From Porites lobata (Eukaryota > Cnidaria > Anthozoa > Scleractinia > Poritidae), in the NCBI GenBank assembly GCA_942486035.1, contig CALNXK010000565.1, positions 49,815 to 113,814 on the forward strand: 64,000 bases of DNA. Reading direction: 5' to 3'. Each line of letters opens with the position of its first letter. Position 1 is the stretch's first letter. Under the pieces are notes generated by a model. The model did not search any database. It saw only the letters and a list, made by a program, of their open reading frames with translations, and was not told where the DNA came from. Shown here in pieces: positions 21,001 through 28,116 of the stretch. A program made the translations under genes and the position numbers.

Positions 21001-22860
21001 GTTTGCATAAGAAAAGAGTTCAACTCCCAAAGGATTGGTTTGGGACACCAACATGGCCGCCGTTTTATTGTTTTGGGACACCAATATGGCCGCCGTGACG
21101 TCATGTGAAAACACTCTATTGCTGCCAGTACTTTATACGCTTTTTTGCCTAGAACTTCCCTTGCATAGGTATAACGACCGGATGAAGTCCCTTCTAAAGC
21201 CTAAGAGTGTCTGTTTATCGACATGCAATATTCAAAAAGTCCTTTTGATATTTGAAGCTTACTTTTTGTTTGTTTTGGCCGTTTCCACTAAATGTCATGA
21301 TATTTGATTTCTTTATATTTTCTGTAAGTCTCCAGTGATTGGCATGTTTGTCTATGGCGTCGAGTGATTTTTGCAGTCCTTCACTCATCACCAAGAGGCT
21401 TAAGCTAGGCTTAGGCAGATTAGGCAATTGAAAGATTGATTTCCTAGTGTAACTCCTTGACATTTCTCTTCTTTGAGATACTGTGGTATATCATTCATGA
21501 AAATGGAGAAAAGTACGGGACCTTAATCCATCGCCTTGTCTTATTTCTTTGTTACATTGAAACATTTCTGTTATTTCGCCACTGTCAACTTGAATACAGC
21601 TTCTAATTGATGTATACATGGAATGAATACCCTCAAAAAGTTTCCTTTTATTCCGCAATTACCAGTTGTAGCTTTCGCTAAGTGCCAACGAAAGAAAAAG
21701 AATTTGCCTGCATCACCGGTTTTTGTTCCAATGTTTATAAAACCATTTGAGCTGCTGAGGCGAGAATTTCCACCACAAGCCTCCTCGTTCATACATTTCT
21801 GCCATGCTCTTGGCCTTAAAATCGCTCTTATTCTTCTGCTTAGACATTTGGAACCTTAAAGTTGTCGAGTTTCAAACAGCGAAAGGGAAATAACATTTAT
21901 ACGTTAGCGAGAACTTGAAATAGCGAGTTGTAGTTCGTACAAGTACTCCTGGTGTGCCAGAGAGCAATGGCCGAACTCTGAAGGTTTGTTTACACCAAAA
22001 AAGGTCATCAAAAGTCACGTGAAACTAGGGAATCTACACCTTACATTACGCTTTTAACTGAACTACACGATCGAGAATTTTTCTGCCTGCTGCAATACTT
22101 CGCGTGGCATTAAGCTGGCCGCCTCGCAAGCCGACCGTCTTCGCTCGGCGTGCTCGTTGGCAATAAACCATATTTTAATAATGCAAACACTGCCAAACGC
22201 TTACTCATAGTCAATAAATGCAACATATAGTTTTTTATGGTTTTTGGTGTACTTATGGAGTACCTGTTGTAAGAGCCGGGACAGTTGATAGGGCTGAATT
22301 TGTGAATTTCTTTGCAATAGCTTAAAGTTTATTGGTTTACTGAGTTTAAAGAAATTAAAAGTATGTATTAACAGTTACTTGTTGCTTCACCCCTAGATGA
22401 AGAATCCGCTACCCTCTTTGTCGTATTGGTAGATTTTGATACGTATCCTACCATTCCGTATGACGTTCAGACGATGATACTGTCACGTTTAAAAGAGAAG
22501 TTGGCACTTATTCCAGACGGACCAAAGTTGGTGATTTTTCCTATACCCGAGGACGTGATGACATTTAAAGCAATCCCAGAGGTACTTGTTGTGCAGCACG
22601 GTCCTGCCTACAGAAATGAGGATTTTCAAGAGACCTTGCAGGAGGTTTTCCGCAAGCGTTTGCAAACACTGGACCTCGTCTCAATGATGTACGAGGTACA
22701 AAGGACGTTCCCGCTTAAGACATTTAGTTCCCTACACTACAGGCGTCCAATTTCGTCGATTTGTCATGACTTCAGCAGCAATATAAATAATACGATAATA
22801 GATGACCGTTTGTCTTCACTGCCAAGACTTCAAAAGACGGAGGAAAACTCGAAAACATGA
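2468..22860 (+). CDS. Six-exon tandem-DED / TRADD-N-like protein (832 aa model)
   Basis: Probable death-fold signalling adaptor. Exon model: 2468-3026, 3118-3165, 4289-4666, 7193-7483, 7789-8547, 22397-22860 (stop TGA). Every junction has a plausible AG acceptor and GT donor, and all five introns fall after codon position 1. The frame therefore stays open for 832 codons. Order of parts: DED1 (about residues 1-90), DED2 (about 91-180), linker (187-202), TRADD-like N domain (203-328), polar linker (329-425), helical module with a C-terminal coiled coil (426-678), unrecognised alpha/beta module (679-832). Known of the families: DEDs build oligomeric platforms in FADD, caspase-8 and cFLIP, and the TRADD N domain recruits TRAF-type partners. 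That this protein does the same is inferred. No caspase or nucleotide-binding motif is visible. The last exon is 13.8 kb away, so extra or alternative exons in that intron cannot be excluded. Confidence 0.72.
3118..3165 (+). CDS. Exon 2: 16-residue linker micro-exon
   Basis: A 48-base exon between an ATATTTCAG acceptor and a GTAAG donor. It encodes AQVADFMSSVGNRLVG in frame with exons 1 and 3 (phase 1 at both ends). It is called because it bridges the phases of its neighbours and has strong splice signals; no domain can be assigned to it alone. Confidence 0.6.
3166..4288. other. Intron 2, with a decayed MITE
   Basis: Non-coding. From about 3876 to 4030 it carries a decayed inverted-repeat element: the left end reads ACAGTGGAACCCCGCCTTAC and a related stretch with GGTCGTATTAACGGGGTAC lies at the right. 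The two ends are only roughly complementary. The remainder shows no gene. Confidence 0.45.
4289..4666 (+). CDS. Exon 3: TRADD-like N-terminal domain
   Basis: A 378-base exon, phase 1 on both sides, after a TTATTATAG acceptor and before a GTAAC donor. It encodes residues 203-328. Recognisable landmarks are the strand GCVCLTVQAENL, the helix LEALWSLYKNGTL, FFVTEEVREEL, and the strand ELEVIVTIEEGEY followed by a helix. This alternating strand-helix pattern is what I associate with the TRADD-like N-terminal domain found in many cnidarian death-fold proteins. In vertebrate TRADD the corresponding domain binds TRAF2. Assignment rests on pattern memory, not alignment, so treat the name as probable and partner binding as unknown. 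Confidence 0.65.
4667..7192. other. Intron 3, with MITE and foldback remnants
   Basis: Non-coding. A degraded element end resembling the AGTTAACTCCCGTTATTG family lies at about 4757-4795. Short repeats related to GGCCGCTTAATGGAGG occur at about 6007-6045 and 6209-6232, a GA microsatellite at about 5891-5911, and a foldback element at 6567-7072. I find no reliable gene; the frames at 5103-5985 look incidental. Confidence 0.5.
6567..7072. mobile_element. Foldback MITE in intron 3
   Basis: Inverted repeat of about 506 bases. The left arm starting CTTGTCACGGTTTTGGAAGC (6567 to about 6700) matches the complement of the right arm (about 6940-7072). Both arms contain GCCATCTTGACGAGTAGG and GGCTGTTCTGAA. 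The centre is A/T-rich and there is no gene. Confidence 0.7.
7193..7483 (+). CDS. Exon 4: polar, Ser/Thr-rich linker
   Basis: A 291-base exon between a GAGTTTAG acceptor and a GTAAG donor, phase 1 at both ends (residues 329-425). It is rich in charged residues, Ser, Thr and Gly, with short basic patches (RIHRRNSDSN). It looks disordered apart from one helix-like stretch, YLDQERFAFVQNYLEKAEDA. No domain is recognised. It is called because the phases match exons 3 and 5 and the splice signals are good. Confidence 0.6.
7789..8547 (+). CDS. Exon 5: helical module with C-terminal coiled coil
   Basis: A 759-base exon after a pyrimidine-rich ATTTTTAG acceptor; residues 426-678. The first part (from LPENVTTKLKWQL, about residue 436, to DLVDLLERE, about 508) is helix-rich and may be another death-fold-like domain; this is a guess. 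It is followed by RPTRFYSKAAVLTIG and then a long Lys/Glu-rich segment (about 620-678) with heptad-like spacing, probably a coiled coil. The combination resembles an unnamed family I associate with coral genomes. Two donors fit the same phase: AAAG|GTTGG at 8548 (used here) and CC|GTAAAG at 8542. Confidence 0.65.
9198..9397 (+). other. Possible alternative terminal exon encoding a membrane segment
   Basis: After a pyrimidine-rich TTTTTTTCATTAG acceptor, an open frame of 66 codons begins in exactly the phase that exon 5 would need (two bases complete the split codon). It starts with a hydrophobic run (LICLFIVCETIF) and ends in a Ser/Thr/Lys-rich tail with a stop at 9395-9397. A second protein-like frame overlaps it (9295-9474, ending YYYVQQPYI), which weakens the call. 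It may be an alternative 3' exon of the DED gene, part of an unrelated decayed gene, or chance. Confidence 0.22.
9588..10070. mobile_element. MITE-like element carrying a captured reverse-transcriptase fragment
   Basis: The ends are short inverted repeats: GGGGAGCTTAAGC on the left and GCTTAAGCTCCCT on the right. The left portion holds a (GCAACGACGGCAACAACGGC)-type subterminal repeat. Before the right end lies a block of about 120 bases (9934-10057) that is nearly identical to 11032-11155 in the LINE downstream, including the FADDIDGLA catalytic region, with a stop codon after it. Confidence 0.55.
10430..11850 (+). mobile_element. Dead LINE: reverse transcriptase with C-terminal domain
   Basis: Non-LTR retrotransposon fragment, truncated at the 5' end. 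The three frames carry LITLPKKGNLQHCKNYRTIS (RT block 1), VGVRQGSLLSPTLFNIFLER (the RQG...SP block) and NLRFADDIDGLA (catalytic FADD). The C-terminal part follows at 11389-11715 (ILLYACETCRTLTAGILKKL, LKWFGQV, GGRRRGRQKKR). Frameshifts separate the parts, for example near 10800 and 11240-11390, so no working protein can be made. It resembles the endonuclease-reverse transcriptase family common in cnidarian genomes; the clade is uncertain. Confidence 0.85.
12060..12430 (+). mobile_element. LINE 3' end fragment (plus strand)
   Basis: With one frame change the sequence reads RTTRIWNLLITRLDLDN, then NFKSVLYGYYSRAL, NYDPDSPRSFKSICLKCN and a stop after SCCM. This Trp-rich C-terminal layout is typical of CR1/L2-type LINE proteins. 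The endonuclease and polymerase parts are missing. Confidence 0.6.
12440..12940 (-). mobile_element. LINE reverse-transcriptase C-terminal fragment (minus strand)
   Basis: A minus-strand open frame of 158 codons reads LQ/MQESLDNANCWFSLNEMK, then KPMLIGTTQKL, GIRINKYLIWNLHIDYV, INLLKR and YNSLIKPILEY. This is the thumb/connection region after the catalytic centre of CR1-like LINEs. The catalytic YxDD block is absent, and the end after ILEYR is scrambled. It is head-to-tail opposite to the fragment at 12060-12430. Confidence 0.65.
13509..13549. repeat. Interstitial telomeric repeat (CCCTAA)n
   Basis: Two short runs of CCCTAA units (CCTAACCCTAACCCTAACC and TTAACCCTAACCCTAACT) are separated by TTGCG, about five to six units in total. 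TTAGGG is the metazoan telomere repeat, including in cnidarians. Further degenerate units precede it (CCCCTAACTTAACTC at 13486). Confidence 0.8.
14145..14264. mobile_element. Small inverted-repeat MITE
   Basis: About 120 bases with ends ATGGATGCAC...GTGCATCCAT and an inner match GCTAAGCAC / GTGCTTAGC. It is non-coding and is the first of three such elements in a row. Confidence 0.55.
14305..14414. mobile_element. Small inverted-repeat MITE
   Basis: About 110 bases with termini TAGATCACAGATGACGTC and (complement of the right end) TAGATCACAGAGGACGTA; the arms continue through GGTAAAAAC. No gene is present. Confidence 0.6.
14419..14588. mobile_element. Small inverted-repeat MITE
   Basis: About 170 bases. 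The left end GGCTGATTTAGCAACAGAAC and the complement of the right end GGCTGATTTAGCAGCAGAAC match, and both arms continue through ACGTCATTTGACGAC. It begins four bases after the preceding element. Confidence 0.7.
15197..16504 (+). mobile_element. Dead RTE-like LINE inside a GGCGGATCCAG repeat
   Basis: The core (about 15240-16385) is a non-LTR reverse transcriptase: NQNGFRPGHSTIAHILALRR, VFIDFKKAFDSVRRG, a stop inside the LQGDT block (at about 15591), then TDTDFAEGIA where the catalytic Asp pair of the FADD motif is gone. The C-terminal SILIYGSETWAVTKAMEKKL, GCYTKMLRMVFNVSWQDKL and RPAVTYIDNL segments follow. It is thus catalytically dead. The fragment is bracketed by inverted CAGTGGCGGATCCAG (15197) and CTGGATCCGCTGCTG (to 16504), as if sitting inside or mobilised with a DNA-element remnant. 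Confidence 0.75.
16861..17232. mobile_element. MITE of the GCAACGACGACGGC family
   Basis: The left end GCAACGACGAAGGCGTCGGTAA and the complement of the right end (GGCGCCTTAACAACGACGACGGCAAGGGC) form an imperfect inverted repeat. Its subterminal repeats are related to those of the elements at 9588 and 18260-18623. Confidence 0.5.
17483..17737 (+). other. Unassigned open frame of 84 codons
   Basis: ATG in a favourable context opens an 84-codon frame starting MADVHQSMDPNTRQSILQVA and containing a Cys/acidic cluster (GSCDCFEEDFF). I recognise no family, see no splice partners that must join it, and cannot tell it from chance. It is listed only because its composition is protein-like. Confidence 0.2.
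18623..19044. mobile_element. MITE with CATAAG hexamer arrays
   Basis: The termini GGCCTGGTTTTCACTAGCGC and the complement of the right end (GCCTGGTTTTCACTAACGC) match. Both arms continue into runs of CATAAG/CACAAG hexamers (18650-18680, 18715-18745, 18770-18835, 19005-19028). It is non-coding and about 420 bases long. Confidence 0.7.
19845..21632 (-). mobile_element. Dead LINE (minus strand)
   Basis: Read on the minus strand from 21632 downwards: the RQGDGL block (about 21535-21550, then frameshifted), the thumb region SLLVMSEGLQKSLDAIDKHA and IKKSNIMTFSGNGQNKQKV, VKLVLLYGCEIWG (about 20790-20870), and a Cys/His region CLVCKQNQIEDEQHFLMCC (about 20165-20245). These parts are in order and typical of the C-terminal half of non-LTR elements. 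Stops and frameshifts abound, and a MITE interrupts it at 20942-21118. Confidence 0.75.
20942..21118. mobile_element. MITE nested in the minus-strand LINE
   Basis: Perfect termini TAGAGTGTTTTCAC ... GTGAAAACACTCTA, 177 bases. The inner sequence holds GGACACCAATATGGCCGCCG followed by TGACGTCATG. Related GGCCGCCGTGACGTCAT blocks recur at about 33669, 36840, 51330 and 56650 in the GPCR block, so the family is abundant here. Confidence 0.75.
21713..21847 (-). other. Small open frame (44 aa) upstream of the truncated LINE
   Basis: On the minus strand an ATG at 21847 opens a 44-codon frame starting MSKQKNKSDFKAKSMAEMYE and including GGLWWKFSPQQLKWFYKHW, with a stop at 21713. Composition and Trp content look protein-like. 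An AATAAA follows the stop (about 21650), right before the LINE begins at 21632. I do not recognise the protein. It could be a retrocopied short mRNA joined to the LINE, a genuine micro-gene, or chance. Confidence 0.3.
22397..22860 (+). CDS. Exon 6: unrecognised alpha/beta C-terminal module
   Basis: Terminal exon after a CACCCCTAG acceptor, in the phase required by exon 5 (residues 679-832), stop TGA at 22858-22860. It begins with acidic DEESA, a beta strand (TLFVVLVDFDTY), a helix (VQTMILSRLKEKLALIP), a second strand (KLVIFPIPEDV), a third (EVLVVQHGP), and then a long helix (ETLQEVFRKRLQTL). The alternating pattern suggests a small alpha/beta domain. The last about 50 residues are Ser/Asn-rich and probably disordered. 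I cannot name the fold; it is the strongest candidate for a new effector or sensor part in this protein. Confidence 0.6.
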
Positions 22861-23940
22861 TGAAACCCCAAATGGCCAACCTGTCCGTTTAAGCCTTTTC
22901 AAAACTTCCCAATAGGACTCTGTTGGATCAACTTCTTTTCAGTTCCACTGTTGTCATTAGCAGAAAAGAAACTAGAAGAAAAGAAACTTTCTTCGTGACG
23001 AACGGCACGTGAGGGGAATACTAGGAAGAAGTGAGGGAAGAAGAAATAATCGAGAACAAGCACTTGAACTTCCAAAGTAAAATTACTTATAGTTGTTTCT
23101 TCTCAGAACTGTTATTATCTAGGATAAGGAACTACTGACGGGTATATCAACATTTTTTTTCAGTGACCTTAAGTCCCTAGGAAGACCAAACAAATCAATC
23201 GCACTATATATTAGCCTGCGTTACAGCCGGCCCACGTATCGTCGGACCATGGTTTACAGTGTCTGCGACGCAGGCTAACAATATAAGCGCTATTTTAAAC
23301 TTGAACCAACACGTGTACAGTACAGTTTAATTTTAGGTATTATTGAATATTAGTTAACACTGGATTTCCTCAATTTTGACTCCAATGACCAGGTTCTTCA
23401 AAACTAAGGGTCCAAACGCTAGCCTTCAGTGAGCCGGCGCACTTACAAAGAATTTATTCCACGACCTCAGCTCTTAAACGATTATCTCGTATTGTCCCCG
23501 TGAATACGATTACGTTCCTATATAAAACGTTTCTAGTTAGTAATACAGTTTTAGTTATTGATCTAGGTAAGGTGCAGAGCGATAGACTCGAAGATGCTAA
23601 CTATTATTAATATCTTCAGAACTCTATTTAGGTATAAGAATGAAAGCTACGAAAGCTTACTGAATCTCGGGGGCATGAATACTTTGAAACACCATCGTTA
23701 TTACCAGACCACATATACCTCTGAAAAAGGCTCTTTCCAAGCGCGAAAATCACTCTACAAATGACGCATTCTGATTGGTCGAAATTCTGCGAATGGCGGT
23801 GAAGCTGAAGACACCCAAGTTAGCGACAATGGCCTTTCAACTATCATATTACAGGAAACGTACTCTGTTTTGACTTATGATAATTCTGAAATTGGTTTAG
23901 CCAGATTAATTTCTTTTCTATTTCTATCCATTCCTAATTG
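22861..23940. other. 3' flank of the DED gene, no gene seen
   Basis: It should contain the 3' UTR. A short palindrome with TTAGCCTGCGTTACAGCC (23212) and GCGACGCAGGCTAA (23265) is visible. No coding frame is convincing. Confidence 0.45.
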
Positions 23941-23949
23941 CTTTATGTG

Positions 23950-24600
23950 TTGATTTAGCTGTACCCGTTTGGTGCCCTTACCTCGTCAAGGACATTCGCG
24001 CCTTGGAGAGTATACAAAGAAGGGCATCTAGATTAGCACTTAACGAACACAAAGGAGAAATGCCTTTTGTCGATCGTTGTAAATTGTTGAATTGGCCGTC
24101 GCTATCTGACCGTAGAAGTTATCTATCTTTAAATGAGTGCTAATAGTGCGTCTTTGGATATTATCATTTTAATTTTTATGATTTCTTCGGATTCTCAAAA
24201 GTTGGGTCTACAAGAGCGAATCACCCCTTCAAATTGTATGTTAAAAGCGCTAGAATTGATTGTTACAAATATTCTTTTTTTTATTAGAATAGTTTCAAAA
24301 TGGAACGATTTACCAAGAGACATAGTAGAGGCTGAAAGCCTTCATCATTTTAAACATAAGCTTCATCATTATCTATTTAATAAATTTTAAACTAGAACCG
24401 TGCTTTAATTAAGGCCTTGATTTTTGAATACTTGTATTGTATTTGATGTTTTTATTTAGCATTTTCTATTTCTGTCTGGGAGTTCTTATATAGGGCTAAC
24501 CTCTCAACTTCCTTTTAAAGATGTCTTTTAATATTATGTTTTTCCTGTAAATAAGCTTGTTTACATCTTGAATAAAGTTAGTATGTATCTATGTATGTAT
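23950..24600 (+). mobile_element. LINE 3' end with microsatellite tail
   Basis: The C-terminal end of a CR1-like LINE protein in shifted frames: DIRALESIQRRASRLAL, then KLLNWPSLSDRRSYL, FIRIVSKWNDLPRDIVEAES and FKHKLHHYLFN, with stop codons between. It ends in AATAAAGTTAG followed by an ATGT-type microsatellite (24578-24610). Confidence 0.7.
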
Positions 24601-24722
24601 GTACGTATGAACATGTTTTAATCGTTGGTAGTATTAAACTTTGAAAATGGGACGCCAGTAGACTGTTTTTGCCCTACTTTTAAGGGCTCAAAACATGGTT
24701 CTAGTTATCGAGGGTAATATTA

Positions 24723-25120
24723 CAGGGGCACCCAACGAGAATATAGTTCAAAACCACTTAAACATACAATTGTTAAACGTATTTTAGTATTAAAACGGTA
24801 GATATAGGCATATTTTCATCCCCTAAAAATTTTTCATCTGTTCGGATTTCCTAGCGGAAAGTCCAGTGATCCGAAAATTATAGGGATCAAAACTTACCTT
24901 TTCGAAAATTTCAGCCAGAAAAAAGGCTCTCGAAAATTCTAGGTGACCTTTTTACGGTAAAAATCGGTTAAAAATGGGCAATTATACCATTTTCTAGATG
25001 TTCGAAAATTCTAGGAGAGGCAGGCAAGCAAGAAATTTTACAACAAATGTTCCGAAAATTCTAGATCTCAAATCGTCTTCCGAACAGATATTTTCCGAAA
25101 ATTGACGTTGGGTGCCCCTG
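24723..25120. mobile_element. MITE with GGGGCACCC termini and ATATTA target duplication
   Basis: Termini CAGGGGCACCCAACG ... CGTTGGGTGCCCCTG are exact inverted repeats. ATATTA flanks both sides (24717-24722 and 25121-25126). The interior repeats CGAAAATTCTAG-like words at least four times. It lies inside an older repeat whose right end (GAGTTATCGGGAGTCAACTG, 25260-25280) carries multiple CGAGTTATCGAGGG words. Confidence 0.8.
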
Positions 25121-25606
25121 ATATTATATGGAAATGATCTGAGGGGAAACAAGAACTACTTCGAGTTATCGAGGGTTCGAGTTACCGAGGGTAAAATTAC
25201 GGTAAATGTATGACAGAAATCCAGGGGAATTCGATTTTGGTTCGAGTTAGCGAGGGTTCGAGTTATCGGGAGTCAACTGTATGTAAAACATTTGGTAGTT
25301 TTCACGTTACGTCATCGCCGCCATGCTGGTGGACGGTAAACAAAAGATCGCTCATTAGCTCGCTTTGTTTGTCCACCAGCATTTGTTCATTTCACCATTG
25401 TTATTTGTGTCTCCCGAGATTGCATGAAAACCATCTATAGCCCACTTTCGATATATTAAAATTCTAACATGACTCCGAGACTTTCTGATCATTTTTCTGT
25501 ACTTGGTTTGATTTTCTTTGCCCTCAAGTCTCTTCAGGGAATTGCGAGACAATGGAGTTGTGAAAAATTTGCAATTTTGTCCCTAGAGCTTCGAATTCAG
25601 CCTCCA

Positions 25607-26990
25607 AAAATCAGCCTCGTTGTGTTCAGCATTGAAGATCCTGCTGATAGCTCGATCTTGACAAAAAAAGGAACGTGCCTCTCTCGACCAAGGCTGTGTG
25701 TTGTGGGGCTTACGTGTGGTTATCCCTGAGAAGTATCGTGCTTGTCTGTTGGATTACTTGTACGAAGAGCATCACGGGACCTGAAATGGACTTCAAAGCC
25801 ATGGGATTGTATGCGCATTGGTTTCTTTGAGAAGAGCAAGTTGAATTTCTTGATTGTTGTTGATGCTTTTTCCAAGTGATTGGAGGTAATCCCCATGAGT
25901 TCTATGACCAGCTTGAAAACCATTAAGGTTTCGCGCGCGTTGTTTGCACGCTACGGAATACCGGAGGAGTTGGTTTCGGACAACGAGCCGCAGCTAGCAT
26001 CTGAAGAGTTCACTCAATTCTTGAAGCAGAATGTAGTCAGGTCCTCCTGGGTTCCACCTTACCATCCCGCACTTATTGAAGCTGCTGAACGTTCTGTATA
26101 GACGGCCAAGGCGGTTTTGACCAAGCAAGTGCTGAATGGCAAAGCGAATACCCTCAGTCTAAAACATAGGCCAGCCAATTTTCTTATTCTGAATAGTAGC
26201 AGACCTCAAATTGTCACTGGGCAATTTCCCGCTGAACTGTTTATGGGACAGAGCAGTAGAGCAGCAACAGTTGAAGCCGAAAGAGCACCTGGATGAAGGA
26301 CGAGCGAAGTTCGGAGAGTTTAACGAGGTGTTCTTGGTTCGTAATTGGAAGCGTGGAGTTGAACGGTGGATCCATGGAAGGATCACTCAGGTGAAAGGCT
26401 CCGGCACTTACCTAGTTCGCTGTGGGAGCCAAATACGATTTGTTCACGTGGACCATTTGAAGATTGCTCCCTGTATCCAGTCTTCAAACTCTTGGGAGGG
26501 AGAGGAAGAGAGTAATTACGCCGAAAACGTGCTTAGTGCACAAACAGAAGTGCACGGTGGATTAAGGAGTCCCTCGGAGCCACTGGTTAGTACATCCGAG
26601 GCAGGAGCAGTTGCAGATGTAGGTGACGTGGCGGAACACGAGACAACCGAGGAGACACAATAATCATCGTTGGGCGACGCTTTAGAGGATGAGCAATTTC
26701 CTTAGAGGCACGACCTTAACCGCACCCAGCACCGAGTTACACGTACCCGTGTTGAGAAAGAAGAACACCACGCAGACTCATATGTGACATGTGAACATTC
26801 TTTTAGAAGATGACGAACACTGAACATTGCTTATCTGTTAGATTTGACTTGTATTAGTTGTTGTTGCCATGTTAACCAACCCATTTGTTCGGGAGGAGTG
26901 TAATATATTAGGTTCCAGACCTCTTGTATTTAAGGCAGGTTTCGCTCATGCGCGGTTGCATCAAAGCATGACTAGCTTTAATAATTCGTA
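25607..26990 (+). mobile_element. Dead Gypsy-type LTR retrotransposon fragment, copy 1
   Basis: The C-terminal part of an LTR-retrotransposon polyprotein in broken frames. Integrase core: LIVVDAFSK (first catalytic Asp region), ARYGIPEELVSDNEPQ (second Asp), AAERSV (Glu region). Downstream is a chromodomain-like or linker part (26211-26663: GTYLVRCGSQIRFVHVDHLK). Stops occur at SK*LEV (25877) and after AERSV (26099). A deletion of about 130 bases at 25782 removes the zinc-finger part still present in copy 2. A purine tract GGGAGGAG followed by TGTAATATATTAGG (26890-26912) looks like the start of the 3' LTR. Confidence 0.75.
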
Positions 26991-27137
26991 CAGTACATAA
27001 AAAGGAAATTGATGTTTAATGAGTTTTGAGTGTTTGGAAATCAGATGAAAAACTGCTCATTTTTGCATCTTTTTAATAATGCAAAAATGAGATGTATATA
27101 TTCAAATATCTCCTCCTAAAATAATTTTGTTGGAGAA

Positions 27138-28084
27138 GTAATATCAAGCCTCAGTTCTACAGTGTTTCATCACCAGATGAAAAACCTCGAAGTTCGTCAA
27201 AAATACAGTTACCCCCCCAGTATCGCCTTGCGGACACCCCGCTATTGCGGACGCTCTCTATTACGGACAAAATCCAGATACAGCTCTTTGACTAGAAAAG
27301 ACTCCCTCCATTACGGAATTACGGACAGTTTCTTAGTACCAAAGTGACAATTTTATTGTTTTGATTCTCAATACAGCGGAGACGCTTGTGCGCTTATTCT
27401 TACTGGAGAGGGTTTTTCCCTTTCCTGGTCGCGAAATAATTATTTGGGGAGCAAGGGGATGGCGCAGTGGTGAGAGCGCTCGCCTCCCACCAGTGTGGTC
27501 CGGGTTCAAATCCTGGCGTCGACGCCATATGTGGGTTGAGTTTGTTGTTGGTTCTCTCCCTTGCTCCGAGAGGTTTTTCTCCGGGTACTCCGGTTTTCCC
27601 CCCTCCTCAAAAACCAACATTTCCAAATTCCAGTTCGACCAGGAATCAGGTAGACGAAGAACCACTTTGTGGATGTGCTACCTCCAAATCATTATTTATT
27701 TACTTATTTATTTATTAAACTTTAAAAACTTGATGACTAGTTCCCGCCATTACGACATTCTCGTCAAAACTCGTCGTAGAATGACGACGGATGACGTTGG
27801 TTCGCGCGCGCGGGACGACTTAGTATGGAGAGAATCTCGTTCTCCTTGTCGTCCTCGTCTCAAAATCTAAAACGAACGTAGTTATAATGTTATTTGTAAT
27901 ATTATTGTATGTTGACAGCACTTTTTTTCTCCCACCCCGCTATTACTGACATAAAACCGCGGTCCCGAGGGTGTCCGCAATAACGGGAGTTAACTGTACT
28001 AAGCTGCGTGTCGTATTTTCAACTCTCTTCTCAGTGTTTCGTCTGGTGATGAAACACTGCTTCTCACGCTTGATATATTACATC
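27138..28084. mobile_element. Nested MITEs carrying a SINE, copy 1
   Basis: The outer element has ends GTAATATCAAGC ... CAGTGTTTCATCACCAGA (27138-27180) and the complement at 28035-28084. Inside it is a second element (27204-27998) with ends TACAGTTA...TAACTGTA and subterminal CTTGCGGACACCCCGCTATT / GTGTCCGCAATAACGGG. Inside that lies the tRNA-derived SINE at 27456. Three insertions are therefore stacked. Confidence 0.65.
27456..27717 (+). mobile_element. tRNA-derived SINE, copy 1
   Basis: It begins GGGATGGCGCAGTGGTGAGA, a tRNA-like A box, with a B box GGGTTCAAATCC about 40 bases on. A non-tRNA body follows, ending in a (TTTA)n-like tail (ATTTATTTACTTATTTATTT). RNA polymerase III would start at the head; the body is not a folded functional tRNA. 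Confidence 0.75.
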
Positions 28085-28116
28085 ACAGAAAGAAAAGAAA
28101 AGAAGCTACAAGAGAT

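Larger units (their letters stand above)
8548..22396. other. Intron 5, a 13.8-kb transposon-filled intron
   Basis: This intron contains LINE fragments on both strands (10430-11850, 12060-12430, 12440-12940, 15240-16430, 19845-21632), several MITE-like elements and an interstitial telomeric repeat, listed separately. The stretches 8700-9190, 12950-13500, 13560-14140, 14590-15190, 16510-16850, 17740-18260 and 19050-19840 show no convincing gene. Confidence 0.5.

Noticed and set aside
27333..27870. Frames of 83-169 codons at the SINE, repeated at 43566-44055
   Set aside because: They are readings of the SINE and nested MITEs. Both copies are repeats, not genes.
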